This document shows positions 1 through 9,384 of a stretch of 64,000 nucleotides of DNA, piece by piece; position 1 is the first letter of the stretch, and each line of letters begins with the position of its first letter. The stretch covers positions 1 to 64,000 of the forward strand of contig JAIOTZ010000278.1 in assembly GCA_023374045.1 (NCBI GenBank), in the 5' to 3' direction. This DNA is from Limonium bicolor. Its lineage: Eukaryota > Streptophyta > Magnoliopsida > Caryophyllales > Plumbaginaceae. Both the position numbers and the translations under genes were made by a program. The notes under the pieces are model-generated. The model searched no databases, was not told the origin of the DNA, and was given only the letters and a program-made list of their open reading frames with translations.

Positions 1-905
1 GAAAGAACTTTCCCTTCTTCTTTTTCCAGCTCTTCCCTTGGTTTTGCTCCTCGGCACTAGTATTTTTGTTGTTGGCCTTGCGCTTAAGCGCGGTTTCTTC
101 ATCCCTCAATTGGCAAGTGATCTCAACGCGAGATGCCGCGTGATAACACTCCTGAAGGTTCATGTATTAGCCGGGGATCTAGATTAAGAAGTTAAGGTAA
201 AGATTAATGATTCACAATGATACTAAGGGTTAAACCGTTATTTACCTGAAGGGAGGTAAATCTGGTGTAGCCCATGCCGTACCGAAGGCGATGGCTCAGA
301 CCGCCATAGAAGCGATCGACCAACACCTGGCCGGTATACCCAAGATTGGGTAGAAGACGGAGGATAGAAGTGAAGGTGCGGTAATACTCATCCACAGACA
401 TCTTGTCTGTCATTCTCAAGGCATCCAGCTCTAGCCTTTTCTTAGTTTTCACATGCTCCGGATAGTATTTGGATTGGAGGATAGCGGTGAAGGACTCCTA
501 ATCGAAGGTGGGGTCATCAACGTACTCATGTTTTACAAGCTTCCACCAGTCCATAGCAGCATCTTTGAGGTAGTAGGCGGCTATTCTCACTCGAACTCTA
601 GTAGGACATTCGAGGGTCTCAAATGCAGTCTCCATTTCGGAGATGTAGGCTTCTAGCTTAGCAGGGTCGCTCTCGCCTCTAAAGCATGGAGGTCGGAGAT
701 CTGCGATAACTTTTACCCAGTTTACTTCTCTGGGTGGAGGGGGCGGGATTGATCCCGTTTGAGATTGTTGGTTTTTTTGGTTTTGTTGCATTGCACTGAT
801 TACTTGAGGTAGCATATGCGCTACCGTGGCGGCAACGATCTCAGCTATCGTCTGCGCGCCAGGTCCTTCAGAGGCTTCGCCTCTACCTCGGCCTCGTCCT
901 GACAT
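1..905 (-). pseudogene. gag: Ty3/Gypsy gag remnant, element Q (3' part outside window)
   Basis: Read on the minus strand from an ATG at 905 (an alternative in-frame ATG lies at 920). The protein starts with a Gly/Arg-rich stretch (MSGRGRGRGEASEGPG), then a Gln/Pro-rich linker, then the capsid-type retrotransposon gag domain with AAYYLKDAAMDWW and, further on, MSVDEYYRTFTSILRLLP and LVDRFYGGLSHRLRYGM. The frame is broken by one TAG at 498-500, between DDPTFD and ESFTAILQSKYYPEHVK; relatives usually have an aromatic residue there, so TGG to TAG is likely. At 245-152 the frame is interrupted by 94 bp that look like an intron; it resumes as ECYHAASRVEITCQLRDEE, matching the [12 protein letters not shown] segment of G1 gag. 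The zinc knuckle and all of pol would lie beyond base 1. Gag forms the virus-like particle that packages element RNA. The family call is firm; the clade is not resolved. Confidence 0.85.
152..245 (-). other. Candidate spliceosomal intron inside gag of element Q
   Basis: On the minus strand the gag frame reads FTSLQ up to base 246 and resumes at base 151 with ECYHAASRVE. The 94 bp between starts with GTAAATAA after CAG and ends CCTTCAG before GAG, so the GT-AG rule and the CAG|G exon context are met. Removing it restores gag exactly. It is AT-rich with a pyrimidine-rich central part, and 94 is not a multiple of three, so retention would shift the frame. The last seven exon bases (CCTTCAG) are repeated at its 3' end, so a small insertion with a 7-bp duplication is the alternative. 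Confidence 0.5.
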
Positions 906-1132
906 CTGAACATTTAGCATTTATATTAGGCTTGCAAGATATGACCTAAAGGTCTTGGAATTTAAGCAAGGTATCGTTCCTAAGAACGTCAAGGGCATCC
1001 GTTGTTAACAACGGTAGTTGCTAATTAGGTCTCTAAGTATCCGTCTTAAGACGGTTTAAATCCTAACTCGGTAATCCCTACGCTCGGTAATTCTGGGACA
1101 TCAGAGCGACACTTCGCTCTGATACCACTTTT
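906..1132 (-). other. Untranslated leader of element Q, rich in palindromes
   Basis: This lies between the LTR end and gag. It carries perfect inverted repeats at 943-954 (GACC-TAAA-GGTC), 976-987 (GTTC-CTAA-GAAC), 999-1014 (16-bp palindrome CCGTTGTTAACAACGG), 1041-1054 (CCGTCTTAAGACGG) and 1100-1123 (10-bp stem ATCAGAGCGA with a 4-base loop, overlapping the primer site). Retroelement leaders normally hold dimerisation and packaging signals; that role here is inferred. Confidence 0.7.
1116..1127 (-). other. Primer binding site, tRNA-iMet type (element Q)
   Basis: The minus strand reads TGGTATCAGAGC a few bases after the LTR terminus GGGTGTTACA. This is the standard plant initiator-Met primer site for minus-strand DNA synthesis. 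Most of it lies inside the inverted repeat at 1100-1123. Confidence 0.9.
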
Positions 1133-3242
1133 TGTAACACCCCTACCGTTAATCCTATACTTACCGTCTAATCGTCCTGATAATCCTACTACATCGCAGC
1201 GGAAATACACTACTACTACTACTACGGCGGGTGATACAACGCCGCTAACCGCCCATACGGCTAGCAAGGCTATTACTACTACAGTGACGGTCTGATGCCT
1301 AAATATACCGAGCTACTACATTACATTCCAAATACAAAAGATATTATACTTACATTGCTGGATTACCGAGTATACCAAGTATTTAATTACATCCCTTTTC
1401 AATCTCCCCAAAAGAATGAGTTTCTACCAACTACTCATTTACATCATCCCAATATTCTTTCGTTATCCAAAAGGGTGTACCCTATGGTACGCCGGCTAAC
1501 AAAAATCTACAGCCGTGTACAACACAGTACACCATTCACAATTCATTGTTTAGACAAAAAGAAACAAGCTTAATCTCTTCATTATCGTCACCTGTCTCGA
1601 GAACTTGTGTGTAGTAAAAACATCGCCCCAAGGGGCTCAGCAAAAGCTGCGCATAAACTCCGCATATACCGCGTGCTAACTAGGGTACGCCGACTATTTA
1701 AGGTCGACTGTACATGCGGTTCATTAATTTCACACATACATGCTTTACATACATCATACAATCATGCTCAATACAATACACAATCAAGCAACAATACAAT
1801 AGCACATACAATACTTACCTTCACAAGTGTTAGCCAAATTACGCATCCGGGTTAATCGGTATGCAATTTACTCTTTTACTCATTACATCATACTTCCTCT
1901 TACTTACACTTACTTACTTTTCCATACTTATTACTCATTCTTACTTACTTACTTTTACTCATGTTAAGTCGGTGTGACCTCCGGCCCGGGGACTACACCG
2001 TCCCACCACCGGGATTTACTTGACTCACCAATCCAGGATGCTACCCATTTAAGGGGTTTGGGCCGTGGACCAGTTTAAGAGTCAGGAATTGGAGCCAACC
2101 TCTTGTGACTCCGCATCCTCACGTGTGGCCGAAACTATATCGGACTTATACTCATTCCAATTTAATTACCAATTTAAGTTAGATTGGTTAGCTTGTTAGG
2201 AATCAGTTAGAAGTCCAATCACAATCACATTCGGTCACAGTACAATATATCATACATACACACACTCATATTCATCCATACATTTCATGAATTATACAAA
2301 CTATGATTTATGGGCAACATTCATCAAGATACAACACTACATATTCACGAGTAAGCATAATAACTCCGATTTGTGCATTTATCTTATTTGGTGATCAATT
2401 AGCACACAACACACAAATCAGAGTAACCAAGGTAGCATACGGGGCATGAGGAATTCATACCGTTCACCGTTGTACTTGTATCCGACTTTCCTCCGGTGTT
2501 CACAAGTCAAGTCCTATAATATACATACAATTGAGTGATTAATCTAACTATCATTAACTTAACCAGATTACTCTTACGTTTCCCAGCTCATACTTGCTAT
2601 ACCCTAACAATTCTTATACTTACAGATGGTTTTCTTTCTCTTTATTACTTTTAAAACTTGTTTATACTCTTAATGACCTTTAAACATCCTTAATTAAGTC
2701 TTAATTATCTTATACTATTATTACCATTCACTTCCTTACCTTAATACCCATTTAATACACTTAATTTTACAATTTTTGGTTGGTCCGGGACCTTGTCCGG
2801 GTCTTAAGTCCCGGACCAACACATGGTCAAAACTCTCGGCTGTTTTAATTGCATGGTCCGGTCCTCATACTGGACTTGAGTCCCGGACCAGAGGCAATTC
2901 AGACTCTCGCATGATTTTCAATATTGGTCCGGGTCCTCTTACAAGAGGTAAGTCCCGGACCTGAATTCTTGCTAACTCTCGGATGGTTTAATAGGGGTGG
3001 TCCGGGTCCTTGCACTGGACTTAAGTCCCGGACCACTCCTTTCTCTAACTCTCGGATACAAATTGCAGCATGGTCCGGGTCCTTGTCCGGGGACTAAGTC
3101 CCGGACCTGCTACCGAATTTTGCAAACTTGACATTTTCTTAATCTGTTACAAACCAAACTTTGCCTAATTAATTCCCCATTGTTCCTACACTTAATCCCA
3201 CATGTTTTAGCACCTAATTAGCCTCCTAAACATGTTTAATTC
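1133..3242 (-). repeat. 5' LTR of element Q (part; continuation disrupted by E)
   Basis: On the minus strand the LTR ends GGGGTGTTACA at 1133, directly before the primer site. The block at about 1970-2160 (GTGACCTCC... to the region around CGGACTTATACTCATTCC) is the reverse complement of 36780-36970 in the LARD LTR, with near-identical words. The 2400-2520 stretch likewise matches 36411-36530. The two LTRs are therefore homologous over at least their R/U5-proximal half. A GCCCC-AA-GGGGC hairpin at 1625-1636 sits where the LARD has CCCC-TTCG-GGGG. The LTR start is not seen because another element begins at 3243. Confidence 0.8.
2782..3107. repeat. Palindromic minisatellite in the Q LTR (5 units)
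   Basis: Five imperfect tandem units start at 2782, 2855, 2936, 2999 and 3072 (63-81 bp apart). Each has a GGTCCGGG(TCC) arm, a 10-20 bp centre and an AAGTCCCGGACC arm, so each unit is a GC-rich hairpin. Units are joined by spacers that mostly contain ACTCTCGG. Confidence 0.9.
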
Positions 3243-6200
3243 TGTAACACCCCTATAATAATTAAACAACAGTGGAAAATAAACTAAAGGTGCTACAGAC
3301 CATCGGGCTCCAAACACCCGGTACCAACCTCACCAACTACAACCATTACAATTAACTAAGTTACGGTCTGAACTTCGAGAAAACTTAACATAAACATAAC
3401 AATAATAAAATACATTCACTCTCCATAAACCTAATCCCATCCCAATCACTCATGCTCTTCGTGGCCACCTGTAAATCAATTTGTACCTGCAAGATGAAAC
3501 CAAGCAGCCCACCCCGAGAGGGGTGAGTCAGTTCCCTGGAATGGAACTGGTACAATTCTCCAAAGCAAAAGTTTAAAACATAACTCTTCAAAATAAACAG
3601 TAACTTGAAATCAAACTCTTGAAAGTAAAACAGGGAAAGGAGGCACTTCAAAACAATCAATCATAGAGAAGAGAGAACAAGATAAGGATAGAGACAAAGA
3701 ACCAAGTCAACCACTTAAGAAGTCACACCACATAGTTAGTAAGCATCTATTATTGATGTTAGAACCAATTCTGGTTAAGAATAGAAAGACTCAGATAGTC
3801 ACAAAGGACTAGGAATGATATGAATACCCATAACCCGTGGTAGACAGTTTATGTCCCCACCATTTCATAAAGCTGAATCTCATGGACAAAATATACTCAA
3901 GAGTGGAATAAATTCAACTGGTAGAGATGGCCCCCACCGCCAAGTACGTCCTTTTAGGACAGGGGATATACAGCCCCTCACTGTTTACTACGTCCACTAA
4001 GGACAGGGGATATACAACCCTTCTCTGTTAACTACGTCCACTAAGGACAGGGGATATACAACCCCTCTCTGTTAACTACGTCCGCTAAGGACAGGGGATA
4101 TACAGCCCCTCTCTGTTACCGATGAAGACGCGCGCACGTCACCCAAACAAGACCCAGCTCATGGATGAAACGATATCCAGAGTCAAAGAAGAATTACCAA
4201 GATTGTCCTTTCCATACTTCCACTAGATCACTAACTACACCAGAGCAATACCAAAACACTCAGTCCTACAGAGTGTAGAAGCGTAAACCCTAGGCAATTA
4301 ATGTCTAATGAAACAACCAAACAGAAGGAACCAATAACCACGAAAGTTTCACATCCAAGGCTCAGTTAGACACATCAAGCTGAGTTAGTCACACAAACAG
4401 TTTTCCTTAGAAATCAATTAAAGAACAATTGGTGTTTTCCAAAGCATTCCACAAAGCCCATTAGCAAAAGTATCTGAGTATGAGAAATCGTACCTGGTCA
4501 ATGCTGTAGCAGTTCTAGTAAACTCGTGCAAACACTCAACAACACTCTGAGGAACATTAAAGATAATCTATCGTCAATAACTTATATCCTAGGTTAAACT
4601 TAAATAAATTCCTCTCTCTTATTTCTAAACCCCAATCATCTTGTAAGCCCTCGCTTAAATGTTATGCATAATCTTTGAGTTATCTGAGAATGTTGTGTAG
4701 CCCAAGGTGGTAAGATCAAGGAATGTATTCTATTAACACTTGTTAATTGTTCAACTCTTATCCACTACTCGTACTTAACCATAATTCTCAATTCAAGACT
4801 TTTGAGACCCTTATGTCATAAATGCATTTTATGTTATTCAATAAATCCTAGAATTTCAATAACAATTCTTAAGCCCAATACGTTTATTCTTAACTTAGAA
4901 TAAACATCGTATTATGACCTATGATAAGTTTATCTTAGAATATTATACTATTATTTACAATGTACTGATTATGTATTTACCAATATTACTAAATGATCCA
5001 TTATGATTAAGTTTCCCCTTAACATAATTAAGATCTACATCATGTATATAGAAATCACAGTGTTGTATATACATTTTAGTATAACTTAATTGAGCCACCA
5101 AAACTCAATTATCATATCCTTAGTTCAGAATGACTTTTTATTATAACCATCTAGTAATCTTGACATAAGATGGTGAATTACTTCTCATATTGAAATAACT
5201 ATATTACAGTTAACTTAGACTTATCAAACTCTCACATTTAATATTCACAAGGTATATTATATGTTTTATTATTACCTGTACAATAAGGTGTTTAGTATAA
5301 CCTTTTATGTATCCTTACTTATATTTAATTTCCTAAAAGTTTTATTTTTACACACATTCCCCCCCTCCCATAGTCTATGTACAATCCTTTTATACTAAAC
5401 TTCAATAAACTTAAATCTTAAATACGTTTTAAATTGTTTTACAACCCTAAGGTTTCAAAGGAATAACTTAATAAATTAATTCCCCTTATTATGTTTCAGG
5501 ATAAGCATTACATATTAACATAAGGTAAAACTTATCTAAGAGTTAAACTCTGATTCTTTAGTGAAATTGTTTATGTAATAAGATAATATATTCTAAAAAA
5601 TCCCCATACCTTATATTCAAATGATATATTAATATTTTCATTGTTGTAAGGTAGATCAATATGATCTCTTATATAACTTAGTTTTATCTAGTAAAAGGTT
5701 CAAAGGTTTTAAGTATCAAATTCCTATTTATAAACCTTCCTATAAATTCTAACTACTAAATACCTCACTTAATAGTAAACTCACATCCTAAGTATTGCTA
5801 ATTATGTTATAAATGTATTTCATATGGCTTATCTAATGCCAAGGAACTCAAGGATTATTATTTAGATAGATTTCCAAATCATAGTTTAATACAGTTTTAT
5901 ATCATAATCCTTTTAATGACTTTATCTTAAAACATTAAGTTATATTTCAATACCATAAATGTTAAGAAATGATTAAATCTAGACTTACTAATCCACCTCA
6001 CGTTTAGATGTAAAAGTATTATATTTATTTTATTATTGTTTATATATTAAGAACATTTAGATGTAAACGTATTACATTTGTTTATCATTAATTATAGAAT
6101 AAGATCTATTTGTGTAACATTTTATGTAATCTAATCACAATTTTTCCTAAGTTTTAACTTATTAATTACTTAATCCCAATTTTAGATTTACATTCTGGTC

Positions 6201-6359
6201 ATTGACAAATAATACTATACATGTATTTTAATATGGTTTATATATAAACCTTGGAAACTCAAAGGTAACTCTTTAAGCCTAATACATAACTATAATTTAA
6301 TACCACCTCATATAATATTCTTCTATTAGTATTATGTAGAGGTTTAGACTTGGACGGGG
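3243..6359 (-). repeat. LTR terminus of another Gypsy element (E), minus strand, interrupted by G1
   Basis: It starts TGTAACACCCC at 3243, the reverse complement of the LTR end shared by Q, H and the LARD, followed by CAGTGGAAA in the place of the GCAGCGG(A/T)AA word seen at the same spot in Q and H. It sits abruptly in Q LTR sequence. The first 1.3 kb holds a 44-bp tandem repeat and short inverted repeats, for example CAGTTCC...GGAACTG near 3526. From about 4560 to 6359 it is very AT-rich with no ORF of note. The other LTR end is not visible before G1 begins. No gene is recognised anywhere in this 3.1 kb. Confidence 0.6.
3945..4120. repeat. 44-bp tandem repeat, 4 units, two small hairpins per unit
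   Basis: Units start at 3945, 3989, 4033 and 4077. Each contains GTCC-N5-GGAC followed by AGGGG-N8-CCCCT. Changes between units fall mainly in the loops (CTTTTA, CACTAA, CGCTAA); unit 2 has one arm mismatch. Confidence 0.9.
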
Positions 6360-6541
6360 TGAAATACCCAGAGTTTCTAAAGGATGATTTACTTTGCTAA
6401 TTAGGTCCTAATGAGCTATTAAGCATCTTTAAATCCTAATATTGGCATAAGTACACATTAGGACCAGAAAAGTCCTTAATATCACTTCTTGTATTGTTTT
6501 AAAAGTAGCTAGCTAGAATGCTCCAATGGCATTGTGACAAC

Positions 6542-6770
6542 CAAGCTAGTAGGTGATGCAGCAGGTAGCTTATGTAGTAAACACACAAGTAGGTGATGCA
6601 GCTGCTTGGGGAAGCTAGCAAGCAAGTAGGTGACTCATCAAGCTAGCAAGCAAGTAGGTGACTCATCAAGCTAGTAAGCAAGTAGGTGACTCAGCAAGCT
6701 AGCAAGCTAGTAGGACGTCTTAAGCACGACCAAGCTAGTAGGCAAGTAGGACGTCTTTAAGCACGAGGTG
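6542..6770 (+). repeat. Short tandem block in G1 LTR (28-bp units)
   Basis: Three consecutive 28-bp units start at 6612, 6640 and 6668 (AAGCTAGCAAGCAAGTAGG followed by TGACTCATC), flanked by degenerate versions with GTAGGTGATGCAGC on the left and AAGCTAGTAGGACGTCTT..AAGCACG on the right. GCTAGC palindromes recur. The same block is at about 14233-14456 and 29582-29810 in the other LTRs. Confidence 0.85.
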
Positions 6771-6944
6771 GCATGATGAGTTGGCACCTACTTAAACACT
6801 TGACACATACTATAACCAATAGGAGCTTGACACCTAAGTAGGCTGGTAGGAGGTGGCAACATTCCATTGGAGACGTGACATGGCTTAGGAATCAGCCACA
6901 CACACCTTTCCTTCACCTTAGGTAACCTAAACCGCCTCCTTGCT

Positions 6945-6952
6945 TATATAAA
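6945..6952 (+). promoter_or_regulatory. TATA box of G1 LTR 1
   Basis: TATATAAA in a GC-richer context (CCTCCTTGCT before, CCGTCCCCCACC after), followed by an A/G-rich leader. It is conserved at 14635-14642 and 29985-29992 in LTRs 2 and 3. The start of transcription would be expected about 30 bp downstream. Confidence 0.7.
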
Positions 6953-9180
6953 CCGTCCCCCACCTCCATTCAGCCATTTAGCACGTTAGGAAGAGAAAAA
7001 GAAAGAGAGGAAAGCTTACCACCACCACCTGGCCGAGAGCAAAGAGAAGGAGGAGAGCTACTATCTTCATCTTCTTCCAATCCTAGAGGTAAGGCTGTTC
7101 TTGGTGTGTTCTTCATTCTTTCCTAGCCTATTCTCAGCCGAAAACCAGAGGAGAAACCAAGGGAACTCACTCCATTTCCATGTCCATTCTAGGAGCTTAA
7201 AAGCTGTCTTAGGGTGTTCTAACTTCTAGCAAGCTTTCCAAGGATTTAAGGAAGGTTTTCTTCAGCAATCTGCAAGGTAACTTCATGGTTACCATCCCTT
7301 AATAAATCTGTATGTTTTACAGGAGTATTACCCCTATATTGTCTAATTAAAATTCGTAGGTATTTATTAGCCTAAAGCTGAAAGAGTTAGAAAAGTGTTT
7401 TCAGGAAGAAAAGGGTGTGTTTACAACCTACCTTGAACTACTGATTTCTTAAGAGTTTGATTATGGTGTTTTGCTATTGTTTAGTGAGTGGGAATACCCT
7501 AGAGGTAATTATGATTGTTCTGGATGATCTTGAGTCTAATCTGGTGTTGATATAATCTAGGATAAATGGTGTCTTAAAGAGTTTTGTTTAATCACCAGAT
7601 TTGTAGGTGGAATTCTAGAGCATTAATCAAGTGTTTTAGGTGCTTAACTAACCTAGAACCTATCTGATCATTATGGCCGAGTGACATAGGTAAAGTATAG
7701 AACTTGTTTAAGATGTTATGTGTGATTACTAGAAGAGCTAATCTGGTGAATTAGATGCCTAGTACAACCGGTTTTAGCTGGAAGTTAATTAGTGTAAACT
7801 AGGTGTGTTCTAGGGCTAAAAACATGATTGTTGATTGTTCTGGTCATTAGTAACCTATTATGACAGAATTGGCTATGAGCTATTAAAGAGATGTATAGCA
7901 TGATTTTTAGGATGAAGATGATAGTTTAAACTAAGCTAAGACTTAAGGTCTTAAAGTCTAATATGTTAGGAACTTATATGTACTGTCTTAGAAGGTTGTT
8001 TATGGTTGGATTAACTCCTAAGCTAATCTGGTTAATATTGTGTTCTTATGACCGAAAATGTTAGGAACCAATTATGCTTTGATTCAGGTTGTAATTTATA
8101 GTTAAATTATGTCTTAAGCTAATCTAGATGAGATAATTAATAATAGAACTGAAATGGATATGATTTGTTTGTTTGATCAAGACTTGGTCTTAAGGTATGA
8201 TTTATGGTTGTTTGAATTGTTAAGTTGAGATATTTGATGCTGTGTGACCTGGCCGAAGGTGCCATGTAAGATTATGTGATCATAGCCTTTCCTTAAGTGC
8301 TGTTTGATTATTGTTATGTCCCTTGTGTTTGAAATTATGAAATGGGCTTTGTTAAGTGACTTGATTGTTGATTCTTGTTATACTTTAAATTGTTATATTC
8401 TGATTAATGAGGATTCAATGAGTAACTCATTGGAATGGATTGTTGAGATATATGGCCATATGTGGAACTTGAACAGTAACTGCCTTCTTATGAATTATTG
8501 GACTCATGGTATGCCTTGGGCTCCATGAGATGCTTCATGGTTTCCTACACTATTGTTTAAAGGTACTATAGGGGGTGTGCACATCTTTTAGGGCATGGAG
8601 TGCGTTTGGGAAAGGTTGGATCGCCTCAATGATCGGGATTTGTCCCTTGAACTGATTTGTGAGAAATGGAGAAATTGATGACTAAGGAAAATATGTGAAT
8701 TGATTAACATGTACTTGTGCAGGTTTGGATGCATTATTGTTAATGCTTGAACTCTTGGTTGAGCAAAGTTTGTGTATATACCATCAAGTACTTTACTAAG
8801 TTATTGTCTGATGGTAGCTTTGATTTTACTCAGCTTTGCTGACTTTTTGGCTTTATGCCCTGTGGTCTTTTCTCTGTGATTGTATGAATGACCACAGATG
8901 CAGGAAATGAAGGAGCTTCTCCCTAGTTGTGGAGACATCCGAGAGTGTGGGCTTTTGGGGATAGAAGACCATCATTTTATTCTCTTTTGGTTTCTAGACT
9001 AATGTATTAGGTTGTTCTATAACCTATGCAATACAAAGTTAGTTTGGTTGTAAGTTAAGCCTAAGCATTCACATGGTTGTGAGTGTGGCGGTAACGTCCT
9101 ATAAGACTTATGCTTCCACTTTATTAATCTGAGCAAGTTTATTATCATATTATGGTTAGTAATTTAAGGGCGTTACAAAG

Positions 9181-9192
9181 TGGTATCAGAGC
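9181..9192 (+). other. Primer binding site, tRNA-iMet type (G1 copy A)
   Basis: TGGTATCAGAGC three bases after the LTR end. With the following bases it folds as ATCA(G)AGCA-TGGT-TGCTCGTGAT, a 5-bp stem, one bulged base, then 4 more pairs (9185-9207). Confidence 0.92.
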
Positions 9193-9384
9193 ATGGTTGC
9201 TCGTGATATGGAGTAAAAATGAAATTATGATGGGATATGGGGCTGTGAGAGTAAGGCACGTGTTTGCTCCTGTTGTGCTAACTAACCTGCAGGAATATGA
9301 AGTATAATACTCTTATATGCTTGATTGTTATTAATGTTTGAGGGAATGTGTATGTGTTAGTAACCCTTTTGTTGCCAAGATTAG

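Larger units (their letters stand above)
6360..9177 (+). repeat. G1 LTR copy 1 (2.8 kb)
   Basis: TGAAATACCC...GGCGTTACA, followed 3 bp later by the primer site. It contains a short-repeat block at 6542-6770, a TATA box at 6945, a splice-donor-like AG|GTAAGG at 7089, and acceptor-like sites such as TTGTGCAG near 8716. It is nearly identical to copy 3 at its start (about one difference in the first 200 bp) and clearly more different from copy 2. Confidence 0.92.

Noticed and set aside
8304..8528. 74-codon ORF kept in all three G1 LTRs (also 15967 and 31262)
   Set aside because: Only three closely related copies, short, no known family, and the changes (I/T, N/S) do not show constraint. Probably chance.
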